Assembly (NCBI RefSeq): GCF_000308295.2
Contig: NZ_HG326652.1
Span: 1,555,054-1,613,883, forward strand
DNA: 58,830 nucleotides
Direction of reading: 5' to 3'
Source of the DNA: Afipia birgiae 34632
Lineage (GTDB): Bacteria; Pseudomonadota; Alphaproteobacteria; Rhizobiales; Xanthobacteraceae
Every line of letters starts with the position of its first letter. Position 1 is the stretch's first letter. Positions 7,410 through 15,996 of this stretch are shown here, piece after piece. A model generated the notes under the pieces. The model was given only the letters and a program-made list of their open reading frames with translations. It was not told the DNA's origin and ran no database searches. A program made the position numbers and the translations under genes.

Positions 7410-10400
7410 CTACGCCGGGACCGTCTGCGTGATCGCGAGAGTCTGACGCCGGTGCGCCGAAACGCCGAGGCCGCCGGAGGGGCCACCCTGTTGAGTGCTG
7501 GTCTGACCGCGGTTGAGCAGGCGCAGGCCGTTAAGAACGACCAGCAGCGACGCACCGACGTCGGCCGCGATGGCACCCCATAGCGATGCGAGGCCAATCA
7601 CCGTCAGCGCTGTGAACACAAGCTTCACAGCAATGGAGAACGCAACGTTCTGCCGGATCACCGCGAGCGTCGCGCGCGAATGCCTCACCAGCCAAGGAAG
7701 CTTCGAGAGGTCGTCCGACATCAGTGCCACATCGGCCGTTTCAATAGCGGCGTCGCTGCCCATGGCACCCATTGCGATGCCGAGATTGGCACGTCCCATC
7801 GCGGGAGCATCGTTGACACCGTCGCCGACCATGGCAACCGACCCATAGCGCCGGACCAGATCTTCCACGGCCGCCACCTTGTCGCCAGGCAGCAGTTCAG
7901 CCCGGACCTCGTCGATGCCGGTTTGCTTCGCAATCGCCTCTGCCGTCGCCCGGTTATCCCCCGTGAGCATCACGACGTGTTTGATGCCGGCGAGGTGAAG
8001 CGAAGAAACAATGTCATTCGCTTCCGGCCTGACGGCATCGGCAACAGCGACGAGGCCCCAGACCTCCTGACCATCGCCGACCGCGACGATGGTGCGACCG
8101 GCGCTTGAAAGTTCATCGGCCCGCTGCAGAACTGAATATGAGTTGATGCCTCGCTCTTCAATGTAGCGGCGCGACCCGAGCCACATCTCACGGCCGGCGA
8201 CTCGACCGATGACGCCTCGACCGGTGATGGCTTGGACAGCCTCCGCAGGCTCGGCGGCGATCTTCAGTTCGGCGGCTTTCGCCAGGATGGCGCGAGCGAT
8301 CGGATGTCCGCTTCGCGCCTCCAGCGCCGCGGCCAAGCCAAGCAGCTCTCTTTCACTGCGGCCTCCAAGCGGCACGATCTCGACGACCTGCGGCCGCCCT
8401 TCGGTGAGAGTGCCCGTCTTGTCCATGGCGATGGCTTTGAGGCGCGCAGGCGTTTCGAGATGTGTGCCGCCCTTCACGAGGACGCCCTGTTTCGCCGCGC
8501 CGGCGAGTGCCGCCACGATCGTCACCGGCGTCGAAATCACGAGGGCGCAGGGGCAAGCGATCACCAGGAGCACGAGAGCCCGGTAGAACCAGACGTCCCA
8601 GGCACCGCCCAAGAGCAAGGGCGGAGCGAGAAAGATCGCAATGGCGAGTACCATCACCACGGGCGTGTAGACACGCGCGAACTTCTCGACCCATTGCTCA
8701 CTGGGCGCGCGTCGGCTCTGCGCCGAACCGACCATGCGGATGATCTGGGCGAGCGTCGTGTCATTCGCCGCTTTGGTGGTCACGACATCAAGTGCACCCT
8801 CTCCGTTTATGGTGCCGGCAAAGACCTCGTCGCCTTCTGCCTTGAATACGGGGACGCTTTCCCCGGTGATCGGCGCTTGATTGACCTCACTCTCGCCAGC
8901 GGCAACCCGGCCGTCGAGCGGCACCTTGCCTCCTGGCTGGACGATGATATGCGCACCGACCCGAACCTCAGCCGCCGGAACGTCGCGCTCGGAGCCGTCT
9001 TCGAGCTTGACGCGCGCTGTCGGCGGCGCGAGTTCCATGAGGGCGGCAACCGCCCGGCGCGCGCGACCGAGGCTCCAAGCCTCGAGCGCCAGCGCCAGTG
9101 CAAAAAAGAACGAGACTGTAGCGGCCTCAAACCAGGCGCCAATACCGATGGCGCCCGCGACCGCGACCATCATCAGCAGATTCATGTCGGGACGAAGCCG
9201 TTTGGCCGCAAGCCACGCCTTGGGCGCGACATAGCGCGCCGCGCAAAGCACCGCGACCGCGTAAAGCACCATGCTCGGCAACGGGGTCGAAGCCAAAGCG
9301 TGTTCGCCTGCCTCGAAGGCTGCGATGACGCCGCCCCCGAGCCAAGCGTGGACCGCGAAGCCCAACGCCGTGAGCACGCCGCTTGCGGTTGTCAGCCACG
9401 ACTGCACCCGCTTTCGCCGCCCTTCAGCCTGCGCGGCTTCGCTAGCGTCGCCTTCGATCCAGCGCTCGGCGCGTAGACCAGCACGAGCCACCGCCTTCTC
9501 GATGCGGGCTTCGAGCGCCGCATCCGGCGTCACGTCGATCGACATGCGGCCGTTCAGGAGATCGAAGGCGAGCTTGTCTTCCCCGACCAACGGCCCAACC
9601 TCGCGCTTCAACGCCGCGATCTCGTCGGCACAGTCCATGCCGTGAATGCGAAACACGACTTGGCCGGGCAAACATGTCGGAATCGGCGGACTGAGTGCCT
9701 CCTCCACCTCCGCGGCACAGATGCACGCCGCATCTTCAGGCACTCCGGCGCGCTCGGCCGCGCTGAGCAAGACTGCCGGCGGAGACCAAGGCTCGGCGCG
9801 CATGCCGGTTCGAGCCACGGCTTCCCCGATCGCGTCGGGCGCCGCCCGATTCTGCGGGGCCACGGTCATCATGCCTTGAGCGGTGTCGAAGGCGAGGTTG
9901 TCCTCGCCGACAAGCGGGCCCAGTTCCCGCGCGAGGGCCGCCGCCTCGTTTTTGCAGTCGAGGCCGTGGACGCGAAAGAGCATCGTCTCGGCCGTGCCAA
10001 CCTCAACAAGGGAAGCACGCATGCCGGTCGGGGTAACGCGGGCGATAATGTCGTCGATGGTCGCCTGTCGTTGCGGCCCGACCGTCATCAACCCCTTCGC
10101 GGTGTCGAACGTCAGCCAAGCCTCGCCCCCAACCAGCGGACCGATCTCGCGCTTGAGCGTCGCGACTTCATTCTTGCAGTCGAGCCCTTCGACCCGAAAC
10201 AGCAGTGCCGATGCAGGTTGCTGCGCTGGCTCCCTAAGAAAATGCGCTTGCATGCCGGTCGTCGCGACCGCCCGTTGAATAGCGTCGATCGTCGGAGCGT
10301 TCTCGGATATCACCTCCATGACTCCGGCTTGAGTATTAAAGGACAGCTTGTCGTCGCCGCCGACAAGCGGCGCCACCGCGGCGCGAAGGGCGCGAACCTC

Positions 10401-10475
10401 GTTCTGGCAATCTAGGCCGTCGACTTTAAAGCGCAGCCTGCTTGAATGGCCCATCGTCGCGGCATGAGCAGTCAT
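7410..10475 (-). CDS. P1B-type heavy-metal ATPase (Zn/Cd/Pb) with four N-terminal CxxE HMA domains
   Basis: This ATP-driven inner-membrane exporter is probably for Zn(II), Cd(II) or Pb(II). I chose the ATG at 10475 behind GAGGGGG; it gives 1,021 residues, longer than the usual 700-900. Four tandem HMA-like domains come first, with metal-site cysteines near residues 23, 100, 174 and 282. Each reads DCxxE (DCQNE, DCKNE, DCKNE, DCADE) rather than CxxC, as in many Cd/Zn/Pb pumps. A linker with extra cysteines (CICAAEV near 251) lies between domains 3 and 4. The pump core follows: CPC at about 641-643, DKTGTLTEGRP with Asp685, SGHPIARA, LTGDNRAT and GDGVNDAPA. It is first in the leftward operon, 69 bp behind its MerR-type promoter. 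Confidence 0.95.
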   Translation of the reverse strand: MTAHAATMGHSSRLRFKVDGLDCQNEVRALRAAVAPLVGGDDKLSFNTQAGVMEVISENAPTIDAIQRAVATTGMQAHFLREPAQQPASALLFRVEGLDCKNEVATLKREIGPLVGGEAWLTFDTAKGLMTVGPQRQATIDDIIARVTPTGMRASLVEVGTAETMLFRVHGLDCKNEAAALARELGPLVGEDNLAFDTAQGMMTVAPQNRAAPDAIGEAVARTGMRAEPWSPPAVLLSAAERAGVPEDAACICAAEVEEALSPPIPTCLPGQVVFRIHGMDCADEIAALKREVGPLVGEDKLAFDLLNGRMSIDVTPDAALEARIEKAVARAGLRAERWIEGDASEAAQAEGRRKRVQSWLTTASGVLTALGFAVHAWLGGGVIAAFEAGEHALASTPLPSMVLYAVAVLCAARYVAPKAWLAAKRLRPDMNLLMMVAVAGAIGIGAWFEAATVSFFFALALALEAWSLGRARRAVAALMELAPPTARVKLEDGSERDVPAAEVRVGAHIIVQPGGKVPLDGRVAAGESEVNQAPITGESVPVFKAEGDEVFAGTINGEGALDVVTTKAANDTTLAQIIRMVGSAQSRRAPSEQWVEKFARVYTPVVMVLAIAIFLAPPLLLGGAWDVWFYRALVLLVIACPCALVISTPVTIVAALAGAAKQGVLVKGGTHLETPARLKAIAMDKTGTLTEGRPQVVEIVPLGGRSERELLGLAAALEARSGHPIARAILAKAAELKIAAEPAEAVQAITGRGVIGRVAGREMWLGSRRYIEERGINSYSVLQRADELSSAGRTIVAVGDGQEVWGLVAVADAVRPEANDIVSSLHLAGIKHVVMLTGDNRATAEAIAKQTGIDEVRAELLPGDKVAAVEDLVRRYGSVAMVGDGVNDAPAMGRANLGIAMGAMGSDAAIETADVALMSDDLSKLPWLVRHSRATLAVIRQNVAFSIAVKLVFTALTVIGLASLWGAIAADVGASLLVVLNGLRLLNRGQTSTQQGGPSGGLGVSAHRRQTLAITQTVPA

Positions 10476-10533
10476 CACGGCCCCCTCACTGTTGTCATTG
10501 AACTCGACTCCAAGCTCTCTTACTCTCTTGCTA

Positions 10534-10564
10534 ACCCTACATCCTGTAGTCACTACAGAATCAA
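10534..10564 (-). promoter_or_regulatory. MerR-type operator/promoter, site 2 (P1B ATPase operon)
   Basis: CTGTAGTCACTACAG lies at 10544-10558 between -35 TTGATT (10559-10564) and -10 TAGGGT (10534-10539), with a 19-bp spacer, reading leftward. The ATPase start is about 60 bp downstream. The likely regulator is the PbrR/CadR-like protein encoded at 12,277. Confidence 0.85.
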
Positions 10565-10690
10565 GGGCGGCGCTGCAGCAAGCGGCTCTTTCTGATCTTT
10601 TAATTTTGCCATGCCAGATTCCCGGGCTCAGGCCCCTTGGGCTCAGCCAGATGCGCCAGTTACGATGGCTCGGGCGAAGCACGGCCCTGC

Positions 10691-10786
10691 TCACTTCCGC
10701 GAGAAGACGTATTTGGCGAGAGCTATCGCCCCGAGCACCAGAACGACGATGACGAGGAGGCCGAAAACGCCCATGCCCCACATCAT
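10691..10786 (-). CDS. 31-residue membrane peptide behind the adenylate-forming enzyme
   Basis: This tiny open frame begins MMWGMGVFGLLVIVVL and ends KYVFSRK. It has one hydrophobic helix, a Met/Trp/Gly-rich head and a basic tail. It lies 40 bp after the PaaK-like gene in the same direction, so it should be on that transcript, and 125 bp before the ATPase promoter. A closely similar 39-residue peptide is encoded at 32,113-32,232. Such a pair argues that it is real. Many metal-resistance loci encode short MMW-type membrane peptides annotated as hypothetical or SHOCT-like; the function is unknown. Confidence 0.65.
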   Translation of the reverse strand: MMWGMGVFGLLVIVVLVLGAIALAKYVFSRK

Positions 10787-10826
10787 CCCGCCCCCATCAT
10801 CGGTCCGCCTCCAGGAGTGTGGTGAT

Positions 10827-12200
10827 CTACGACCGGGTCTTATCCGGGAGCGGAATAACTTGACGAAACTTGCCGCCCTTGGACTGTTCTGGCGGTTCCG
10901 CGGCACGCTCTAAGGCGACGTGATCGAGGCCATGTTCAGCAAGTAGACGCCCGATCCCAGCCTGCACCGCTTCCCAAACGCGATCCAAATCAGTTCCGTG
11001 GGATTGCAGGCGTACGCGTAGGCTCGTCGGGGAGGTCTGCAAGATCTGAAACATCTGCAGTCCGGGAATACGATCGGCCAAAGTGCCAAAGGCCAATGGT
11101 GCGACAGTCACTCGATCGCCGCCATCGGTGCGGAAGGTGAGAACCTCGGCAGATCGCCCTTGCACACGGATCGATGGAAATGGATTCCCACACCGGCAAG
11201 GCCCGGCCTGCTGCAAGACACTGTCGCCCAGATCGTAGCGCAGAATGGGCTGCACTCGATTGGCGAGATTGCTGATGAGCACGGTGTGGGCCGGCTCGCC
11301 CGGCAGCACCAGCCGATGATCCGCATCAACGGGCTCAAACACCACCCAGTCGCTGTTGACGTGCAACCAACCGTGCTCGCAGCTGTAGCTGAAGAACGGA
11401 CACTCGGTTGCGGCGTAGCTGTTGCCGACCTTTGCTCTAAATGCTCGGGCGACTCGATCGTACTCGCCTTCCGGCAGCCCTTCGGCGGAGAGCGCCAATA
11501 ACACTGGATTGATGTGCAGACGGCCGCCTTCCTGTTCGCTCGCAAGCAGAGCAGCCATGCTCGCGTAAGGTGCGAGGAGCACCGGCCGGAACTGGTTGAG
11601 CCGGGTCACGAGCTCTCGCAAAGGCATGTGCACCGACAGCACTTCGAGCCGTCGTCCTCGGCTCTTCTTCAAGCGTGCCGCAGCCACCGCCGAGGCGAAG
11701 TGGCCGCCCGTCGCCATGACCATCGCCATGCGCCCTCCGCCCGCGATGATCCGAATGAAATCCCCTGCACCGAGCCAGGTTGTCAGCATGCGAAAGGCCA
11801 TCGCACTGGTAACGGCCATGCTCCGGTCATCGAGCACGAAGACTCCGCGCGTCCCCGTCGTGCCCGAGGTCGTCAGCAGCGTGTATTTTTCGAGGAAGCG
11901 CTCGCCGATGAGGTTCGGGTCTTCGACAAACGCCTTCGCTCTTTCCAGGGTTATCTCTCGATCGACGCACCAGTCATCGAACCGAGCCATCAATGTCTTC
12001 TTGTCGGTGACAGGAAGCTGCTCGGCGCTTTCGACCCTATCCGGCAAACCACGGTACAGCTCACGGTAGTACGGCGAGTTGGCGCGAGCATGGGCGACCA
12101 TGTCGGCGAGGCGGGCCTGCTGGCGTTGCGCGATTGCGCTGACGCCCTTCCTTCGTGTGCGCCAGGCGTCCCAGATCAGGCCTATGACATGCTCGGTCAT
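10827..12200 (-). CDS. PaaK/F390-synthetase-like adenylate-forming enzyme in metal regulon
   Basis: This 457-residue protein belongs to the ANL superfamily, in the phenylacetate-CoA ligase / coenzyme F390 synthetase branch. Visible features are the P-loop-like TLLTTSGTTGTRGVFV, the AATECPFFSYSC region, and ILRYDLGDSVL before a CRCGNPFPSIRVQGR stretch, where other PaaK-like proteins also carry Cys residues. Members join a carboxylate or phosphate group to AMP and often pass it to a thiol or amine. The ATG at 12,200 follows GGGAAGG; an ATG at 12,218 is also possible. It sits under MerR-type operator site 3, divergent from a PbrR/CadR-like regulator. Its substrate is unknown. Confidence 0.85.
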   Translation of the reverse strand: MTEHVIGLIWDAWRTRRKGVSAIAQRQQARLADMVAHARANSPYYRELYRGLPDRVESAEQLPVTDKKTLMARFDDWCVDREITLERAKAFVEDPNLIGERFLEKYTLLTTSGTTGTRGVFVLDDRSMAVTSAMAFRMLTTWLGAGDFIRIIAGGGRMAMVMATGGHFASAVAAARLKKSRGRRLEVLSVHMPLRELVTRLNQFRPVLLAPYASMAALLASEQEGGRLHINPVLLALSAEGLPEGEYDRVARAFRAKVGNSYAATECPFFSYSCEHGWLHVNSDWVVFEPVDADHRLVLPGEPAHTVLISNLANRVQPILRYDLGDSVLQQAGPCRCGNPFPSIRVQGRSAEVLTFRTDGGDRVTVAPLAFGTLADRIPGLQMFQILQTSPTSLRVRLQSHGTDLDRVWEAVQAGIGRLLAEHGLDHVALERAAEPPEQSKGGKFRQVIPLPDKTRS

Positions 12201-12238
12201 GATCCTTCCCAGGTTCACACACCTCCGACCACTTGCTA

Positions 12239-12269
12239 TACGTACTTCCTGTAGCCACTACAGGAGCAA
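12239..12269 (-). promoter_or_regulatory. MerR-type operator/promoter, site 3 (divergent regulator)
   Basis: CTGTAGCCACTACAG lies at 12249-12263 with -35 TTGCTC (12264-12269) and -10 TACGTA (12239-12244), a 19-bp spacer, reading leftward to the PaaK-like gene. The MerR-type regulator starts 13 bp away on the other strand, so the site probably also autoregulates it. Confidence 0.85.
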
Positions 12270-12276
12270 CCCCCCG

Positions 12277-12705
12277 ATGATCGCTATCGGAGACTTGTCC
12301 CGACGCACTGGGGTCAATATCGAAACGATCCGCTATTACGAGCGGATCGGGCTAATGCCGAAGCCTGGCAGAACGGAGAGTGGGCGGCGTCGATACGGGA
12401 CACCGGACGTTAAGCAGCTCGCCTTCATCCGTCACGCGCGCGAACTTGGATTCGAGATCGCGACAATTCGCACGATGCTCGGGCTGCGGGAGATGCCCGA
12501 TGCCTCCTGTGAAGAAGTCAGCCGGATCGCCCAAGATCAACTCGCAGCGGTCGACGATCGCATCGCACGGCTGCTGGGCTTGAAGGACGAGCTGACCCGC
12601 ATGATCGGATCCTGCGCGAACGGAAAGGTCGCCGATTGCCGGATCATCGAAGTGATGGCCGATCACGTTTCGCTGGTCGCCCGTCCCGGCCAAAACTCCT
12701 CATGA
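12277..12705 (+). CDS. MerR-family regulator, PbrR/CadR/ZntR type
   Basis: This 142-residue metal-sensing activator has a MerR helix-turn-helix ([30 protein letters not shown]), a central dimer helix, and three cysteines at 78, 113 and 121. That Cys pattern matches Pb/Cd/Zn sensors such as PbrR and CadR, and the local [11 protein letters not shown] motif is typical. It starts 13 bp from operator site 3 and is transcribed divergently from the PaaK-like gene. It is the only MerR member in the metal region, so it is the best candidate to govern the seven operators at 3.2-23.8 kb. Which metal it senses cannot be decided from sequence alone. Confidence 0.92.
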   Translation: MIAIGDLSRRTGVNIETIRYYERIGLMPKPGRTESGRRRYGTPDVKQLAFIRHARELGFEIATIRTMLGLREMPDASCEEVSRIAQDQLAAVDDRIARLLGLKDELTRMIGSCANGKVADCRIIEVMADHVSLVARPGQNSS

Positions 12706-12871
12706 CGAGCAGGGTCGCGCCTACCAAGATCGCAGCATCGGCAATATTGAACGCTGGCCAGTGATAGCCCCAGGCGTGAAAGTCGAGATAGTGACCCGAT
12801 CGCCGATAGCGTACCGAGCGCCACGAACTTTGTCGTCTGATTAAGGCAAGCGCTAGCAACGCAACCGCCAA
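12688..12871 (-). pseudogene. Decayed lspA fragment
   Basis: On the minus strand the stretch [26 protein letters not shown] is a clear match to the C-terminal third of lipoprotein signal peptidase, including the second catalytic Asp. The upstream part is scrambled and the N-terminal two-thirds are missing. It lies between the merR-like gene and the methyltransferase. It is not derived directly from the intact lspA at 6,793, whose wording differs, so it may mark an older pbr-type operon. Confidence 0.75.
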
Positions 12872-12901
12872 AACCGACCGGCCGGCCTGACGCGCGAGAA
12901 A

Positions 12902-13582
12902 TTACAGACGCAAAGCTCGAATCAGGGAAATCGATCCGGTCGAGGTTGGGACTACCTCGACCTCGACGACCTCGGAAAAGCCGGCAGAGCGGATCAGTTC
13001 CGGCAATACGCCGCGCGCCTGCGGCTCCGTATTCTCCATCCCGTCGAGATTTTGCACGGTGGCCCGAAAGAGCCTCCGCATCAGCTTTGTGCGTTGAAGG
13101 CCATAATCGGCAATATGGAGCTCGCCGCCTGAAGGAAGGGCTTCATACGCAGCGCCGAGCGCCGCCGACTTTTCCGACAACGGCACTTGGTGGAACACGA
13201 GGCTCGACACGATCTTCGTCACCGCCCGACCGCGCAGCAGTGAACTGGCGTCGCGCGCGAATCCTTCAATCAGGTCCACCGCAACTCCCGCACGCCTGGT
13301 CTTCGCACGAGCCCGATCCAGCACGGTCGGATCGGGATCGATGCCGACCAGCTTCACCCCTCGGGCAGCCATCCCCAGCTTAACGAGCAGCGATCCTGTG
13401 CCGCATCCAAGATCGGCGATCACGTCGTCCGGCGACGGTCGCACCTGCGCCACTAATCGGTTCCGCCAGTGGCTCTCTCGGGTCAAGACCGCGACGCCCA
13501 AATCATAGAATGGCGTTAGCCAATGGACGCCCGCCGCAGGCGTAAACGGCGCACCCTCGCTTTCAGAACGGCTCGACATCAT
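12902..13582 (-). CDS. Class I SAM-dependent methyltransferase under metal operator
   Basis: This 226-residue protein carries the Rossmann-type SAM site: VIADLGCGTGSLLVKL (motif I), LVGIDPDPTVLDRAR (motif II) and GGELHIADYG later. The fold resembles UbiE/COQ5-like and small-molecule methyltransferases. It starts at an ATG pair (13,582/13,579) behind GGAGAG. Operator site 4 lies just upstream, so it is a single-gene metal-responsive unit. A lipid or quinone substrate is possible, but nothing in the sequence fixes it. It is not an ArsM-type arsenite methyltransferase, since the family cysteines are absent. Confidence 0.85.
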   Translation of the reverse strand: MMSSRSESEGAPFTPAAGVHWLTPFYDLGVAVLTRESHWRNRLVAQVRPSPDDVIADLGCGTGSLLVKLGMAARGVKLVGIDPDPTVLDRARAKTRRAGVAVDLIEGFARDASSLLRGRAVTKIVSSLVFHQVPLSEKSAALGAAYEALPSGGELHIADYGLQRTKLMRRLFRATVQNLDGMENTEPQARGVLPELIRSAGFSEVVEVEVVPTSTGSISLIRALRL

Positions 13583-13604
13583 CGCATCTCTCCTCAGCGT
13601 CAGG

Positions 13605-13635
13605 ATGCTACTTCCTGTAGTCGCTACAGGGTCAA
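13605..13635 (-). promoter_or_regulatory. MerR-type operator/promoter, site 4 (methyltransferase)
   Basis: CTGTAGTCGCTACAG at 13615-13629, -35 TTGACC (13630-13635), -10 TAGCAT (13605-13610), 19-bp spacer, reading leftward; the methyltransferase ATG is 23 bp from the -10. Confidence 0.85.
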
Positions 13636-13689
13636 GCGATTTGGTTGCTAGGTATCGGCCGTCGAGGCCTGCATGCATCTTTGGATCGG

Positions 13690-15636
13690 CTAGATCGCCG
13701 CCGGATGCGCCTTGCGCGCTTCAATTCGACCGTAGAACCAGTAGCCGACCAACAACACCGCCAGTGTCGCGATTTGGCCGAACAGGCCTTCTCGCGTTGG
13801 GTAGATCCCAAGCATTGCGACGCGTGGAAGTCCCTCCAGAGGCCACACGCCGAGCAGTCCGGCTTCCTGCAGTCCCGCGACGCCCTTGCCTGCGAGCACA
13901 ATCGCCAAAGCCGCAATGAGCAGCGAACTTAGCTTGAAGAATTCCGCGATCGGCAGGCGGCGGCTGTAACGAAGCAGCGCCATGGCGACGATGGCCAGGA
14001 TCATCGCGGCTGTTCCGACACCTGCCAGTATGCCCGTCGCCCCGCCTTCCGCCCAGAGCGCGGTCAGGAAAAGTATCGTCTCGAAGGCCTCGCGGTAGAC
14101 CACAACGAACGCCAGCAGGAACAGGAACCAAGCCGACCTGCGGGATAAGGCGCTCGCCAGTCTTTCCTTGACGTACCTTTGCCAGGCTCCGGCCTGGCCC
14201 TTCCCGTGCATCCACACCCCGACGGATACGAGCACCGCCGCCGCAAGCAGGGAACCGAATCCCTCCGTCAGCTCCCGACTCGCACCGCTGATGGCGATCA
14301 GTCGGGTGGCGGCGAACCAGGTTGCGACACCCGCGACCAACGCGGCGAGCCAGCCTCCATGCACATACGGAAGCACTTCATTTCGATCGGCTTTGCGCAA
14401 GAACGCCACCATCGCCACGATGATCAGCAGTGCCTCCAGACCCTCGCGCAACAATATCATCAGGGCGCCGACAAAACTCGAAATCCAGCTTCCCGATCGT
14501 GTGGCGAGAAGTCCATCGGCTTCGTCGAAGAGCGAGTTGAGCTCATCAACACGTCGGCCGACGTCAGCCGGCGGCGCGCCCCGGGCGATTGCGGCTCTGA
14601 GATCGCCCATCGAGCGTTCGACGCGCGCCAACAGCCCGGCATCGCGCACCGACAACACTGGTTCCAGCGGCTCGAACCCGTCCAAATAGGCCGACAGAGC
14701 CAAGTCAGACGCCCTGTCCTGATCGCCCGACGCATAGGCCTGCACGCTTTCGAGCAGCCGCGCTCGGGCGGTATCAAGCGCACCGCCGGAACCAGTCGTC
14801 ACCCCCTCCGGCGTCCGGCGGAGAAATGCGACGAGGGCGCGAGACCTCTCCTCGCCGACCTCCTGTGCCAGCTTCGCTGGGGTGATTTGCGTTAGCGCCT
14901 CCATATCAGGAAAACGTTGGCGAAGGCTCGAATCAGCGCGCCACAGGGCTTCGCCTCGCCGCGCGTCCGCTTCTGAGAACGCGAAGGCGCCGACATGGAA
15001 GGCCAACGCCCATTGGTCGGCAGTGTCGAGATGCGCGAAGCTCGACATCGCCGTTCCGTCGAGGCCTTGATTGATGACCTGATAGAGACTGAAGACGCTG
15101 CGCTCTCGGGCTCTCGCCAAGTTCGTGAATGCGACCGGCGGCGGATCCAGGCCCGCCGCACTCGGGCCGTCTCCTCGCCCGGCCAGCCCGTGACAAGCCG
15201 CACATTGTTGCCGATATATTGAGGCTGCCCGCGACAGATCGGGCAGCGTCGAGGGAGCCAACGGCACCGGATAGGCTCGCAGCAGGTCGCGGCCGAGCGC
15301 GCGAGCAATCCCGCCCACCCGGTCCGCCGAATCCTTCGCAGCGACCGCGCGGTTCAGCTCCTCAGCCTGCCTCGCGAGCACCGGCTTAGCCGGCGTCGCC
15401 GGAAGAACGGAGATCCGCTCCCCGACCGACCGGCTGAACTCGACCATCTCGGCATATTCGGCTGGGCTGACGATCTTTCCCGCCGAAACCGCTCCTGGAT
15501 AATCGACCGCGATATAGTCAAGCAGACGCCACGCCGTCGCCGCATCAGTGGCCTCCCGGGCTGCCGATGCGGGTGTGCCAACGCCGCCAACGAGCGCAAC
15601 AAGCAGCGCCAACAACGCGATCTGCAGTCTGTGCAA
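13690..15636 (-). CDS. FTR1-family permease fused to cytochrome c domain (PbrT-like)
   Basis: This 648-residue envelope protein has a signal peptide (MHRLQIALLALLVALVGGVGTPASA) and a periplasmic c-type cytochrome domain with CAACH heme site at about 145-149. A helical linker leads to a membrane domain of about seven helices of the FTR1 iron-permease family. Both metal-path motifs are present: REGLE near 397-401 and REAFE near 515-519. PbrT of Cupriavidus metallidurans has this make-up and is thought to import Pb(II). The start shown is a TTG with the signal peptide directly behind it. It is a one-gene unit under operator site 5. High-affinity ferrous iron uptake is the main alternative. Confidence 0.88.
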   Translation of the reverse strand: MHRLQIALLALLVALVGGVGTPASAAREATDAATAWRLLDYIAVDYPGAVSAGKIVSPAEYAEMVEFSRSVGERISVLPATPAKPVLARQAEELNRAVAAKDSADRVGGIARALGRDLLRAYPVPLAPSTLPDLSRAASIYRQQCAACHGLAGRGDGPSAAGLDPPPVAFTNLARARERSVFSLYQVINQGLDGTAMSSFAHLDTADQWALAFHVGAFAFSEADARRGEALWRADSSLRQRFPDMEALTQITPAKLAQEVGEERSRALVAFLRRTPEGVTTGSGGALDTARARLLESVQAYASGDQDRASDLALSAYLDGFEPLEPVLSVRDAGLLARVERSMGDLRAAIARGAPPADVGRRVDELNSLFDEADGLLATRSGSWISSFVGALMILLREGLEALLIIVAMVAFLRKADRNEVLPYVHGGWLAALVAGVATWFAATRLIAISGASRELTEGFGSLLAAAVLVSVGVWMHGKGQAGAWQRYVKERLASALSRRSAWFLFLLAFVVVYREAFETILFLTALWAEGGATGILAGVGTAAMILAIVAMALLRYSRRLPIAEFFKLSSLLIAALAIVLAGKGVAGLQEAGLLGVWPLEGLPRVAMLGIYPTREGLFGQIATLAVLLVGYWFYGRIEARKAHPAAI

Positions 15637-15695
15637 CGGTCCGATCCCTCGCCTTCATCCGCGCCGGCGCGCCGACGGCACGACGCGTAGACGAT

Positions 15696-15726
15696 GAGAT
15701 AGCTTCTGTAGCAGCTACAGAAGCAA
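15696..15726 (-). promoter_or_regulatory. MerR-type operator/promoter, site 5 (FTR1-cytochrome gene)
   Basis: CTGTAGCAGCTACAG at 15706-15720, -35 TTGCTT (15721-15726), -10 TATCTC (15696-15701), 19-bp spacer, reading leftward. The region 15727-15996, up to the czcA stop, contains no gene I can support. Confidence 0.85.
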
Positions 15727-15996
15727 CCTGTTTCTGACTCGCAATAGCGGGGCCTAGGACGCCCCGCCCTTCAGCTCGTCGCGATATCCTGCATCACCAG
15801 GCCCGATCGGCCGATCGTCAGACGCTACTCTGCCTCACGATACGACGAGGATATTCAGCGAGTGTCACCCCGATGCTGCGCGATCGCCGCCAGGACAGAG
15901 TCAGCGCACGAGTGATGCGATACTTGCACACATTCTCGACGATGCGCCCTCGCTCTTTTTGCAGTCTTCTTGATTGTGAAAGGCATCGCAAGCGCC

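Noticed and set aside
8232..9476. 414-residue plus-strand frame inside the P1B ATPase
   Set aside because: It is the antisense shadow of a clear ATPase; rich in Arg/His with no motif.
12902..13582. ArsM arsenite methyltransferase
   Set aside because: The conserved cysteines of ArsM are missing and the locus is metal, not arsenic, related.
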